Assembly: GCA_016795365.1 (NCBI GenBank)
Contig: JAEUHN010000046.1
Location: 107,168 to 171,167 of the forward strand
From: Verrucomicrobiaceae bacterium
GTDB taxonomy: Bacteria; Verrucomicrobiota; Verrucomicrobiia; Verrucomicrobiales; Verrucomicrobiaceae
Reading direction: 5' to 3'
Length of the DNA stretch: 64,000 nucleotides
Made by a program: the position numbers and the translations under genes. The stretch's first letter is position 1, and each line of letters begins with the position of its first letter. The notes beneath the pieces are model-generated. The model was not told the DNA's origin and did no database searches. It saw only the letters and a list, made by a program, of their open reading frames with translations. Positions 17,174 through 27,000 of this stretch are shown piece by piece.

Positions 17174-17505
17174 GCGGGGCGTGGGCTTTGCACGCAATGA
17201 CTGGCCTGTGCAAGCGAGGAATGGTCGAGGGCGGGACGATGGGGGCCTGCGCGTGATGTTCCTTTTGGGCAAAGCAAGCGTGGCAGTCGTGCGTCAGCCA
17301 CAGAGCGGCGTTGGATGCACGGAAGGGCGCATGACTCTTCGTTGGTCGGGAGACTTTGAATGGCGAGGGGCATGAACGAAAGCCGTCAGCTGACGATGAG
17401 GGGGCTTGCAGGAGGAAGGATGCGATACTCGAGGAATGAGAGGCTGCGGGCACGAGCAGCATTGAAATTTGAAAAATGGAAACTTGAGATTGGAAAGGGG
17501 ATGGA
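17174..17505. other. spacer upstream of prfC
   Basis: About 330 bases without a supported gene. Open frames on both strands lack recognisable protein features and run into the repeat beginning at 17506. The prfC promoter should lie here, but no convincing -35/-10 pair is evident on the reverse strand. Confidence 0.4.
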
Positions 17506-17717
17506 GCCGCAGAGCGGCGAGCGAAACGTAGCCCGGCCTTTCAAGGCCGGGTTGGCTGGTGACGAATGGCCATGCGTCGCAGAGCGACGCGCGAAACGTC
17601 GCGGGTGCGGGTGGGAGATTCGGTGTGATCGAGTGTCGCTCTGCGACACGGGTGGCGGCCTGCGCGGGGTTCCCGGCCTTGAAAGGCCGGGCTACGCAAC
17701 GGTCGCCGCTCTGCGGC
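17506..17717. repeat. 212-bp multi-hairpin palindromic element, copy B
   Basis: Same order of hairpins as the copy at 9588-9781: GCCGCAGAGCGGC, CCCGGCCTTTCAAGGCCGGG, GTCGCAGAGCGAC, then GTGTCGCTCTGCGACAC, CCCGGCCTTGAAAGGCCGGG and GCCGCTCTGCGGC. The sequence between the hairpins differs in length and detail, so the copies have diverged while the stems stayed intact, consistent with selection or conversion on structure. Confidence 0.85.
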
Positions 17718-17765
17718 TTTAATGCATCGTTGGTCGCTCCGGGAGTCTGCGAAGGTGGGAGGCCT

Positions 17766-18152
17766 TCAGGCAGGGCCTTGTTCGTCCAATCGCTTCTGGG
17801 CCTCCGCCATGATCGACTCGATCTCAATGTCGGGTTCGGGCGCGAGCGTTCGATACCATTGAACGAAATGAACCACGGACTCCAACATTCCCAGCTTGAG
17901 CAGCACTCGGATCAAAGGCTTCAGCGAGGCAAGATCGAACGGACCCTCTTCATAGCGTTCACTGAGCGTTTTGAGAGTCTGTTCGGCAATGGCTTTGACC
18001 GCAGGATCATCGCCAATGGTTTGGAACAAGGTGTCGAGGTGAGCCCCCTCCAGGCTCGCTGCCCGCCGTTGCTTCGCCTCGATCTGTTCAAGGAAGACCG
18101 CGATCCGGTTCACTGGCTCATCGGGCGGATCAGTGGGAGTGGGGCGTTCCAT
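17766..18152 (-). CDS. small hypothetical protein, helical
   Basis: A 128-residue open frame with no family I recognise. It is rich in Glu, Ala and Leu, predicted mostly helical, and lacks a signal peptide or membrane span (RIAVFLEQIEAKQRRAASLEG; VLLKLGMLESVVHFVQWYR). The sequence reads like a genuine soluble protein. It lies downstream of the aminomutase gene in the same direction, separated by ~150 bases that contain an inverted repeat, so separate transcription is likely. No strong ribosome binding site is visible. Confidence 0.5.
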   Translation of the reverse strand: MERPTPTDPPDEPVNRIAVFLEQIEAKQRRAASLEGAHLDTLFQTIGDDPAVKAIAEQTLKTLSERYEEGPFDLASLKPLIRVLLKLGMLESVVHFVQWYRTLAPEPDIEIESIMAEAQKRLDEQGPA

Positions 18153-18197
18153 GGGGATCGGAGTCTGGAGGACGAGCTAGGGAACCAGCGACAATCT

Positions 18198-18271
18198 AAC
18201 CACTAACTGACGCTGACGATGCCAGAACCATGAGTGCATTGTGAGTGTCCAGTTAGTGTCAGTCAGTGGTT
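18198..18271. repeat. inverted repeat downstream of the aminomutase gene
   Basis: AACCACTAACTGACGCT at the left is mirrored by AGTGTCAGTCAGTGGTT at the right, with two mismatches and a ~40-base centre. It follows the stop of the minus-strand gene at 18302, so it may act as a terminator-like structure or be another palindromic element. Confidence 0.5.
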
Positions 18272-18301
18272 CAAGACCTTCAATCCAACGGCTGCCGATC
18301 A

Positions 18302-19501
18302 CTACCACGTCGTCGCCATGATCGCTTTCGGCTCGGGATACTCAAAGGCCTCGCCCTCGTAGTTGCGCACGAGCGTGCGGCGTTCGTCGCGTTGCAGGAT
18401 GTAGTCGGGATTGAGCGGCACCTTGCCACCACCGCCGGGGGCGTCGATGACGAACTGTGGGACCGCATAGCCGGTGGTGTGGCCGCGCAGGGACTCAATG
18501 ATCTCGAGTCCGGTGCCGACGCTGGTGCGCAGGTGGGACGAGCCTTTGATCAGGTCGCATTGATAAAGGTAGTAAGGGCGCACACGGCACATGAGCAGCT
18601 TGTGAACGAGGGACTTCATCACCTCAGGATCGTCATTCACACCGCGCAGGAGCACGCTTTGATTGCCTAGAGGAATGCCGTGATCAGAAAGGCGGTCGAG
18701 CCCCTCGCGGACCTCGGTGGTCAGCTCACGCGGATGATTGGTGTGAATGCTAAGCCACACACGATACTTGCGCAGCATGGTCACCAATTCGGGTGTGATG
18801 CGCTGAGGGAGGAAGATGGGGATGCGGCTGCCGATGCGGACGAACTCGATGTGCTCGATGCTGCGCAGACGCTGGAGCAGGGACTCGAGCTTGGCATCAC
18901 TGAGCAGCAGCGGATCTCCGCCGGAGAGGAGCACGTCACGAACCTCGGGATGCTTCTCCAGATAACGGAACGCGGCTTCATGTTCCATGTGCAGATGCTG
19001 CTCGCCCACACCGCTCACGACGCGGCTGCGGGTGCAGTAGCGGCAGTAGCTGGCGCAACGATCCGTGACCAGAAAGAGCACGCGATCAGGATAACGATGC
19101 ACCAGTCCTGGCACGGGCATGTGGCTGTCTTCACCACAGGGATCAGCCATCTCGGCGGGATCATCGAGCGTCTCTTCGATCCGTGGAATGACTTGGCGAC
19201 GGATGGGGCAATCGGGATCGACGGGGTCGATGAGATTGAAGTAGTGCGGCGTGATCGCCATCGCCAGCTTGTTGCCGGAGAGGAGGACGCCTGCGCGTTC
19301 TTCCTGTGAGAGGACAAGATGCTGCTCGAGCTGGGCCAGACTGGTGATGCGGTTCCGGAGCTGCCAGGCGGCGCTATTCCAATCAGACGCGGACACATTG
19401 GCTTCTTTCCAGTAGCCCGGCGCGTGCGAGCGGAAGGCTTTCTCAGGCAGGTCGGCGGGCAGAGTCATCTCGGGTGAGGCGATAGGACGGAGGATAGACA
19501 T
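18302..19501 (-). CDS. kamA: lysine 2,3-aminomutase (radical SAM)
   Basis: A 399-residue KamA-family enzyme converting L-lysine to beta-lysine using PLP, AdoMet and a [4Fe-4S] cluster. The cluster motif is Cys149-x3-Cys153-x2-Cys156 (CASYCRYC). The PLP lysine is Lys360 in DAPGGGGK. Asp316 (QCDLIKG) and Asp353 (VIDAPG) sit at the spacing of the two aspartates that hold the lysine side chain in the clostridial enzyme (37 apart, with the PLP lysine 7 further on), which favours lysine over glutamate. No lysine-fermentation or beta-lysine acetyltransferase gene is adjacent, so the product's use is unclear (osmolyte, EF-P modification or antibiotic precursor are family possibilities). It is divergent from the regulator at 19625. 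Confidence 0.88.
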   Translation of the reverse strand: MSILRPIASPEMTLPADLPEKAFRSHAPGYWKEANVSASDWNSAAWQLRNRITSLAQLEQHLVLSQEERAGVLLSGNKLAMAITPHYFNLIDPVDPDCPIRRQVIPRIEETLDDPAEMADPCGEDSHMPVPGLVHRYPDRVLFLVTDRCASYCRYCTRSRVVSGVGEQHLHMEHEAAFRYLEKHPEVRDVLLSGGDPLLLSDAKLESLLQRLRSIEHIEFVRIGSRIPIFLPQRITPELVTMLRKYRVWLSIHTNHPRELTTEVREGLDRLSDHGIPLGNQSVLLRGVNDDPEVMKSLVHKLLMCRVRPYYLYQCDLIKGSSHLRTSVGTGLEIIESLRGHTTGYAVPQFVIDAPGGGGKVPLNPDYILQRDERRTLVRNYEGEAFEYPEPKAIMATTW

Positions 19502-19624
19502 TGGAGAGGTGGCATTGTCAAATGCCGTGGAATGGGGAACGCCCCAAGTCGAAAGATGGAAGCATTTTGCATCCGCGAATCAGCGTGCTAGTCGTCGGCC
19601 CGGCTCACCGGATCGTCCCTCGCC

Positions 19625-20275
19625 ATGACCCTCACGTTGATCAAAGACATCGCCCGTCCACATGTGCTGGACATCATCATGCTCTTGAAGCGTGGTCGCG
19701 GAATGTCGGTGAACGAGCTGTCCGCAGCGCTGCGCATGAGCTACATGGGTGTGAAGCAGCATTGCATTTACCTTGAGAGAAAAGGCTATCTAGGCACTTG
19801 GTTGCGTCCCAAGACCGCAGGCGGGCGCCCCGAGAAGATGTATCGCCTTACGCCCAAGATGAATGGACTCTTCCCCAGTGCCGTCGGCAAGGCGGTGCTC
19901 GACATGATCGAGGCTGCCGAAGCAACGATGGGAGCGGAAGCCGTGCGTGCCATGCTCGCAGGCTGGTTCGAACGTCAAGGCGCGCGATACACAGGCCTGC
20001 TCAAGGGCCGTTCGCTCGTGGAGCGCGCGCAATCGCTAGCGAAGCTCCGCACGGATGATGGCTGCCTGTCGTTGTGCGAGTTCGATGCGCATGATGGTCT
20101 GCGGATTGTGGAGCATCATTCGCCGCTGGAAGCCGTGGGTGCACGTCATCCAATGGCTTGGGAGTTCGAAGCCAAGATGATGGGTCAGGTGCTGCGTTGT
20201 CTGGTCGAGCGAGTGGAGCCCGAGAGCAAAGAAGTGCAACGTGTGGAGTTTCGTCTGAAAAACTTCCCGGAGTGA
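19625..20275 (+). CDS. winged-helix transcriptional regulator (SufR/ArsR-like)
   Basis: A 216-residue protein. An N-terminal winged helix (residues ~5-75) reads VLDIIMLLKRGRGMSVNELSAALRMSYMGVKQH, and a wing with GRPEKMYRLTPKMNGLFP resembles SufR-type regulators. SufR proteins bind an Fe-S cluster through C-terminal cysteines. The matching segment here (EHHSPLEAVGARHPMAWEF, then GQVLRCLVERVEP) keeps only one cysteine, so cluster binding is doubtful. A single-domain repressor or activator sensing something else is likely. It diverges from kamA across a ~120-bp spacer and precedes a lipoprotein gene by 11 bases, so either could be a target. Confidence 0.72.
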   Translation: MTLTLIKDIARPHVLDIIMLLKRGRGMSVNELSAALRMSYMGVKQHCIYLERKGYLGTWLRPKTAGGRPEKMYRLTPKMNGLFPSAVGKAVLDMIEAAEATMGAEAVRAMLAGWFERQGARYTGLLKGRSLVERAQSLAKLRTDDGCLSLCEFDAHDGLRIVEHHSPLEAVGARHPMAWEFEAKMMGQVLRCLVERVEPESKEVQRVEFRLKNFPE

Positions 20276-20286
20276 CGTTCGTTGTG

Positions 20287-20913
20287 ATGACAATGACCAA
20301 ACTCCTCCTCTGCCTCGCTCCCTGTCTTCTGCTTTCGTCTTGCGGCTCCTACATCGCAGGCTCGGCCACTCCGCCAGAGATTGCTAAGGTGGCGCGCTCG
20401 ACGGTGCGGATGATCATGAGCACGGAGGCCATGCGACCTGCTTTGATCCAGGAGCAGGCGGATGTGGCTGTGAAGGCCTCGCGCTGGTGGCAGGCGGGCG
20501 ATGGTTCTATTTCGCTGAGATTGAAAAGCTCGAGGGGGCGCACCTTGCGAGGCGTGGAGTGCGGCGGCCATCTCTTCATCGCAGGCACACCCGGCGATGC
20601 GGCGCAGCTCCTCATCCGCAATGAACTCGATCGCAGCGCCGAGGTGGACGTGACGGTCAATGCAGGAGCCACTCAGCGGATCCAAGTGCCACCGCACAGC
20701 GTGAAGGAGGTGCCCGCTCAGTTTGTGTCCGTGTCAGGCATTGATGCCCTGCATCGTTATGACCTCAGTGCCCAGCAGGGCGTGATTGATGTGGATGTGT
20801 TCCCGAATGCAAAGCCCGAGCCGCTCATGCCGGTGCGTCAGGTGAAGCTGCCAGTCCCCGGCCCGCGCATGCATCGCTACCAGCCGCTGGCATCGCCGTT
20901 CCGCTATCGCTGA
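20287..20913 (+). CDS. putative lipoprotein of unknown function
   Basis: A 208-residue protein. The start is placed at MTMTKLLLCLAP because it gives a textbook lipoprotein signal with lipobox LSSC (Cys19); in-frame sequence upstream overlaps the preceding regulator. The mature part looks soluble: a helical segment (IAKVARSTVRMIMSTEAMRPALIQEQADVAVKA) followed by beta-rich sequence. No catalytic motif is recognised. It is probably cotranscribed with the regulator gene (11-base gap). Confidence 0.65.
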   Translation: MTMTKLLLCLAPCLLLSSCGSYIAGSATPPEIAKVARSTVRMIMSTEAMRPALIQEQADVAVKASRWWQAGDGSISLRLKSSRGRTLRGVECGGHLFIAGTPGDAAQLLIRNELDRSAEVDVTVNAGATQRIQVPPHSVKEVPAQFVSVSGIDALHRYDLSAQQGVIDVDVFPNAKPEPLMPVRQVKLPVPGPRMHRYQPLASPFRYR

Positions 20914-20950
20914 GCTTTACTCCGCCACGCAGCAGCGGAATGATCGTGCC

Positions 20951-23158
20951 ATGCCCCTGCCGCCCGCCGATCCGTCCAAGCCCGATGTCCTGCGGGGCAT
21001 CGTGGAGCGGGTGACGTTTCACAACGAGGAGAGCGGCTACTGCATTCTCAAAGTCACGCCGGACAAAAAGCGCGACGTCGTCACGGTGATCGGCAAAGCA
21101 CCGCGCGTGGTCACTGGCGAGCGTGTGCAGGCCATTGGTCGATGGGAGCAGGACGCGGTGCATGGAAAGCAGTTCCGCACTGAGTCGCTGCAACTCTCGC
21201 CACCCGATTCAGCGGAAGGAATGGAGCGCTACCTCGGCTCCGGTTTGATCGAAGGCATCGGTCCCGCGTATGCGAAGCGACTGATCGACAAGTTCGGCGC
21301 GAAGGTCTTCGACATCATCGAGAACGAATCCGCGCGACTGGAGACCGTGGAAGGCATCGGCAAGAAGCGCCGCACGGAGATTCGCGAGAGCTGGGTCAAG
21401 CAGAAGACGCTGCACGCGATCATGGTGTATCTGCACCAGCACGGCATCGGCACCGCGCGCGCGCTGCGCATCTACAAGACGTATGGCGAGGACGCGCTAG
21501 AGATCCTGCGCGCCAATCCGTATCGGCTCGCAGCGGACATTCGCGGCATCGGCTTCCGCACGGCGGACGACATCGCGATCAAGATGGGCATCGCTGCCGA
21601 TTCGGCCGAGCGTGTGCAGGCCGGACTCATGCACTCGCTGGAGGAAGCGTCTGGCGTAGGCCACTGCTGCCTGCCGCGCGCGAAGCTGATCGAGCACGCA
21701 ACGAAGCTGCTCAACGTCAGCGCGGATCGAGTCGTCGCGGAACTCGACGTTCTCATCAGCCGTGGCGATGCACCTGCGTTGGAAGGTGAACGAGAGGCGT
21801 GCCTCGTGCAGCACGAGGACTTCGTCTTCCTGCCGTGGCTGCGAGCTGCGGAGCAAAGCATCGCACGCAGCCTCAAGTCGCTGCTCAACGCGCCACCGAG
21901 CTATCCCGACATCGATTCGGCCAAAGCGATTCCTTGGGCCGAGCAGCAGACGGGCAAGACGCTCGCCGACTCGCAGCGCCGCTGCGTGGAGGCGGCGCTG
22001 AAGAACCGCGTGCTGATCATCACCGGCGGTCCCGGCGTGGGCAAGACAACGATCCTCAACACCCTGCTCACCATCCTCAAAGCGAAGGAAGTGCGGCTCT
22101 CGCTCGCCGCGCCGACGGGTCGCGCTGCGAAGCGCATGAGCGAGAGCACCGGCCTCACCGCGATGACGCTGCATCGCCTGCTGGAGTATCAAGGCGAAGG
22201 CCAGTGGGGCCGCCATCGGGGCAAGCCACTCGTGGGCGATCTCTTCGTCATCGACGAGTGCTCCATGATCGACGCGCCGCTCATGTCGCAGTTCCTCGCC
22301 GCGCTGCCGCTGGGCGCGCATCTGCTGCTCGTCGGCGACGCGGATCAGTTGCCCAGCGTCGGCCCCGGCATGGTGCTCGGCGATCTCATCGCCAGTGGCA
22401 CGGTGCCCTGCGTGCGACTCACGGAGATCTTCCGCCAGGCCGCCGACAGCCGCATCATCCTCAGCGCGCATGACATCAATGCCGGCCGCATCCCCGATCT
22501 GAAGCCGCATCGCGACAGCGACTTCTTCTTCCTGGAGCATCCCGAGCCCGAAGCCATCGCGCACACCATCGTCGATCTCGTGCGCACACGCTTGCCCGCG
22601 AAGTATGGCTTCAATGCCGCCGCCGACATCCAGGTGCTCACGCCGATGAATCGCAACTCGCTCGGCACGCACGCGCTCAATCACGCCCTGCAATCCGCGC
22701 TGAATCCCCCGAACGAAACCAAGCTCGAACTCGACCGCTTCGGCATCACCTTCCGCGTTGGTGACAAGATCATCCAAACCGCGAACAATTACGACAAGGA
22801 AGTCTTCAACGGCGACATCGGTTTCATCAACGCCATCGAGCCCGATCCGCTCAAGCTGCGCGTGCGCTTCGATGCCAACCGCGTCGTCGAATACGAGCCC
22901 GGCGAACTCGATGAACTCCAGCTCGCCTACGCACTCACCATCCACAAAAGCCAGGGCAGCGAGTTCCCCTGCGTGGTCATCCCGGTAAGCACCCAGCACT
23001 TTGTCCTGCTGGAACGCAGCCTGATCTACACCGCCGTCACGCGAGCGCGGAAACTCGTCATACTCGTCGGCGATCCCAAGGCCCTCGCCCTCGCCGTGCG
23101 CAAGCAAGAGACCCGCAAGCGCTACACGCGTCTGCGTGAGGCATTGGCTGGTAGTTGA
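20951..23158 (+). CDS. recD2: RecD2-like ATP-dependent DNA helicase
   Basis: A 735-residue superfamily 1B helicase, normal for RecD2. The N-terminal OB-like region begins LRGIVERVTFHNEESGYCILKV. Helix-hairpin-helix repeats follow (LIEGIGPAYAKRLIDKFG; LETVEGIGKKRRTEI; ADIRGIGFRTADDIA). The helicase core has Walker A GGPGVGKTT (~359-367), AAPTGRAAKRMSE, Walker B FVIDECSMID, a DADQLPSVGPG motif, and the C-terminal LQLAYALTIHKSQGSEFPCVVIP and YTAVTRARK. RecD2 enzymes are 5'-3' helicases in organisms lacking RecBCD and act in repair or fork processing. The next gene's longest frame overlaps the stop, but its true start is further down. Confidence 0.92.
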   Translation: MPLPPADPSKPDVLRGIVERVTFHNEESGYCILKVTPDKKRDVVTVIGKAPRVVTGERVQAIGRWEQDAVHGKQFRTESLQLSPPDSAEGMERYLGSGLIEGIGPAYAKRLIDKFGAKVFDIIENESARLETVEGIGKKRRTEIRESWVKQKTLHAIMVYLHQHGIGTARALRIYKTYGEDALEILRANPYRLAADIRGIGFRTADDIAIKMGIAADSAERVQAGLMHSLEEASGVGHCCLPRAKLIEHATKLLNVSADRVVAELDVLISRGDAPALEGEREACLVQHEDFVFLPWLRAAEQSIARSLKSLLNAPPSYPDIDSAKAIPWAEQQTGKTLADSQRRCVEAALKNRVLIITGGPGVGKTTILNTLLTILKAKEVRLSLAAPTGRAAKRMSESTGLTAMTLHRLLEYQGEGQWGRHRGKPLVGDLFVIDECSMIDAPLMSQFLAALPLGAHLLLVGDADQLPSVGPGMVLGDLIASGTVPCVRLTEIFRQAADSRIILSAHDINAGRIPDLKPHRDSDFFFLEHPEPEAIAHTIVDLVRTRLPAKYGFNAAADIQVLTPMNRNSLGTHALNHALQSALNPPNETKLELDRFGITFRVGDKIIQTANNYDKEVFNGDIGFINAIEPDPLKLRVRFDANRVVEYEPGELDELQLAYALTIHKSQGSEFPCVVIPVSTQHFVLLERSLIYTAVTRARKLVILVGDPKALALAVRKQETRKRYTRLREALAGS

Positions 23159-23232
23159 AGATTCGTGCGCAGGGAGCCGTCACGTTTTCTCTCCCACACG
23201 TCATTCAGATATGGCACCATCTACATGATCGA

Positions 23233-23961
23233 ATGAGCGCGCTTTCACCATCCAAGCCACACGATGTGCCCTTTCTCACCACGCGCTGGACCCGTGTGCG
23301 ACTCGCTCGGATGGATTCCGAGGACGGACGTCGCGCTCTGGCCGATCTCTGCGATGCCTACTATGAGCCCGTCGTTGCCTATCTGCGTCGGGTGCTGCGC
23401 GATCCTGATGCGGCACGTGACATGAGCCATGCGTTCTTTGCCCAGATGCTGAGCGGTGGTGAGATTCATACGGCGGATCAGGCGCGCGGAAGGTTTCGTT
23501 GGTATCTCCTGGGTGCGGTGAAGCATTTCGTTTCTCATCAGCGCGAGGCTGCGGCCCGCCTCAAACGGGGTGGGAGCACCGTGGCGGTGTCGCTCGACGA
23601 TGAGGAAGCGATGGCCATGAAAGATGCACGCGTCTTGTCCCCTGACGCGGAGTTTGATCGTCAGTGGGCCGTGACCGTGATCGCGCGTGCCATGGAAGCG
23701 TTGCGTGCTTCCTGCGTGGCCGAGGGGCGCGAGGCGTTCTTCGACTCGGTGGGCGACCTGCTCAGCGGTCACGCGCGGCATGGTGACCAAGCTGCGATGG
23801 CAACTGCCGCCGGGATGAGTGCTGACGCATTTCGCATGGCTGTGCATCGTCTCAAAAAGAGACTCCGTGAATGTGTGAAGGCCGAGGTGGCAGGCACGCT
23901 CGATGATCCCGCCACCGTGCAGGAGGAGATGGAAACTCTCTTCGCGGCGTTGGCTTCGTGA
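23233..23961 (+). CDS. ECF-type sigma factor (pair 2)
   Basis: A 242-residue protein. The start is set at MSALSPSKP so that the N-terminus matches its paralogues, which share a PFLTTRWTRVRLA opening. Region 2 (~25-95) includes LCDAYYEPVVAYLRR, DAARDMSHAFFAQML and GRFRWYLLGAVKHFVSHQ. Region 4 ends the protein with HGDQAAMATAAGMSADAF and MAVHRLKKRLRECVKAE. Acidic residues usual in the core-binding helix of region 2 (as in DAEDLVQE) are partly replaced by SHA. It is followed after 44 bases by the kinase at 24006 and has close paralogues at 27815 and 32152, implying tandem duplication of a sigma/kinase unit. Confidence 0.85.
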   Translation: MSALSPSKPHDVPFLTTRWTRVRLARMDSEDGRRALADLCDAYYEPVVAYLRRVLRDPDAARDMSHAFFAQMLSGGEIHTADQARGRFRWYLLGAVKHFVSHQREAAARLKRGGSTVAVSLDDEEAMAMKDARVLSPDAEFDRQWAVTVIARAMEALRASCVAEGREAFFDSVGDLLSGHARHGDQAAMATAAGMSADAFRMAVHRLKKRLRECVKAEVAGTLDDPATVQEEMETLFAALAS

Positions 23962-24005
23962 ACTGTCCGCGTTCGGTTTACTCCCCTGATGCGTCATTGA
24001 CCTGC

Positions 24006-27000
24006 ATGAGCACAGCTTCCACTTCCCGTCTCTGTTCGCACTGCGGCACCGCCTTACCAGCCGATGTGCCTGAGAGCCATTGCCCGCGATGCCTGATGGC
24101 AGAAGCCATGCAGCCGACCCAGGGTGACGACGAGCTTGTGGTGCAATCCGCACTCAGCCCCGAAGAACTCGCTCCGCATTTTCCGCAGCTTGAGATCCTG
24201 GAATGCCTCGGACGCGGTGGCATGGGCGTCGTTTACAAGGCCAAGCAGAAGTCGCTGAATCGTCTCGTTGCACTCAAGTTGCTCGCACCCGAGCGCGCGG
24301 ACGATCCGCAGTTTGCTACGCGATTTGAAACCGAAGCCCACGCCCTCGCTGCACTCAACCATCCCAACATTGTCGCCATTCATGACTTCGGCAGCGTGGT
24401 GCAGTCCTCGGGTTTGGACTCGGATCAGACCAGCGCACCCAACCGCATCTACTACCTTCTGATGGAGTTCATCGACGGAGTGAATCTGCGGCAGCTTTTG
24501 CAAACCAAACGTCTCATACCGAAGGAAGCTCTGAGCATTGTGCCGCCTGTGTGCGAAGCACTGCAGTGCGCTCATGATCACGGTATCGTCCATCGCGACA
24601 TCAAGCCTGAGAACCTGCTCATCGACAAGAATGGCACGGTGAAGATCGCGGACTTCGGTATCGCGAAGATCGTCGAACGAACTTCAAAATCCGTGGCGAG
24701 TGATGAGGACGCAACAAACTCGGAAGTTCGTTCGCCGACATTGCCGCTCGGCACGCCCGACTACGCTGCACCCGAGCAGCAGGATGGCACCGCCGATCAT
24801 CGCGCGGACATCTATTCGCTTGGCGTGGTGCTCTACGAGATGCTCACGGGCGAGCGACCGAAAGACAAGATCGAGGCACCTTCGAAGCGCGTGCAAGTGG
24901 ATGTGCGTATCGACGAGATCGTGCTCAAGGCCTTGGAGAAAACGCCGGAGTTGCGCTTTGCCACCGCCGCAGAGTTTCGCACTCAAGTCGAGGAAGCGAG
25001 TCAAGACGATGCCGCGCCTGCCATCGCGCTGCACGTCCACGAGATGATCGACTACGCATGGCGAGCCGTGCCTGTGATCGCGGTGGTCCTGGCCTTCTTC
25101 AATCCCTGGGGCCGTGAGGCTTGGAGTTGGTTCGCAGCAGTTTGTGCGATTCTCGCGGTGTTGCCCGCCCTCGGTTTGGGCTCGGTCAGCTTGCCCGGCA
25201 GAGGGCTCAGTCCAGTGGTGCGCTCGTGGGCGATGGTGATCATCGGACTCGGGGTCCTCGCTGGCATCGTGAACCTGCTGTGCGAGGTCCTGCCCAGCCA
25301 AACCGAAGTCCTCGCAGTGCCGGCCTTCGGTCTGATCGCGGGCATCATACTTTGGCGATGGGCGAAGCGTCAGTGGAGCATCCCGAGGTTTGATCTCACG
25401 CGCTGGATGCGGTGCTGCAAGGTGGTCTTCGCGATCACCGGAGGCCTTCTGGTTGTTTTCGTTGGGGGGGCTGCGGTTGAGACAGCTCGCGGCAATCGAA
25501 CGTTGGGCGGGGTTGGCGTTGCACTGGTGGCGATGGGTTTCCCGGCGCTGGTCTGGTGGTTGTTCCAGGCCAGGCGCCTTCGCCTTGCTTCCTGGCTCGT
25601 CGTGCTGACGGTTGTTGGTTTGGCTGGATGGGTGACTGTTCTGGTGACTGTTCTGACACTGGACTATCGAAACAGTCGCGCAGAGTCCGGACTCAGGGAG
25701 ATCGCGGACGCTTCTGTGAACTACTTTAGCGCGTATCAACGATGGCCCGCGGCGCTCGCCGACCTTCGGACCGATGGCAATCTCCGGCGCATCCAATTCC
25801 TCGGTCCCGATGGTAACGCCGCATTTGTCGCCGAACCCACGATGGAGCTTTTGTATGAGCCACCCGCAGACCTCAAAGGACAGGGTCGCGTGTCGTTGCC
25901 CGGACCCGATGGCAAGCATTTCACGGAGGATGATCTCGTCTGGACGTTCAGCCGCAAAGGCGGCGGATCATCGCGCGGACTGAAGCCTCGGGAGTTGTCC
26001 GAGTCCCCACAAGTAACGTCATTCGGCGAAAGTGCCGTGATCGCGAAGCTCCAGTCCGAGCTTGACTCTCTGCTTCACACATTGCTGCCCAAACATCCGA
26101 AGATCATCGAGTTGAAGGAGCAGATCGAGAAACAGCGGGATATTGAAAAGTTTCGATCAGAGGGCAGCAGTCTGAAACTTGCATCCCTTCGAGGGGAACT
26201 GGCCTTTCTCCTTCGTCGTTGCAAGCCTTCTCATCCTGACATCGTGGCTCTCGAAGCGAAGATCAACGCCGCCGTCGCTGTGGAGAAGCAACTCATCAAG
26301 CCGGGAGACACGCTGCGTTTTCAGATCATAGAGGACAAGGATGATCCGGTGACCGTGCGAGTGATGCCTTCAGGTGAGGTGCCGCTGCCGTTGATCGGAC
26401 TGATCAGCGCTGCGGGAAAGACTTGTCCGCAGCTCGCGGAACAGGTTCGAGTTGAGTTGAAGAAGCGGTTTTATCGCGATGCCACCGTCGGGATCGATTT
26501 CGTGGATCCGAAAACTCCGACCGCAGCAGCGTCTCAGAAACCACCGGGAACCTCGTCCGCAGAACGGAGTGAAGAACCACAACCGGCGACCGAACCAACT
26601 GAGCCAGACCATCAGGGGAAGAGGGAGGCTGCACTGCCGACGGCCATCAAGACGAACGCATTACCGGATGGAGAACATTCTCTACAGCAGCAAGGGCACT
26701 CGCAGCTCATCGTGCTCGATCCTGCGCACGGGGGCGAGGATTGTGGTGGTGCGGTAGGAGGGGCCTACGAGAAAGACGTGACATTGCGTGTTTCGAAGAA
26801 TGTCGAATCGGCTCTTCTCAGGGCAGGCATGAAGGTGGCGGTGACACGCGAGACGGATGTGTTTGTGGCGACTGACAAACGCATGGCTCTGATCGCTGAG
26901 AAGAAGCCCGCTTGCTCGCTTTCCATCCACTATTCTGAGGATCGCGCGGCGGACGCTAAACCTCGAATCGAACTTCAGGCGAAGGGGCCTCAAGACTTCG

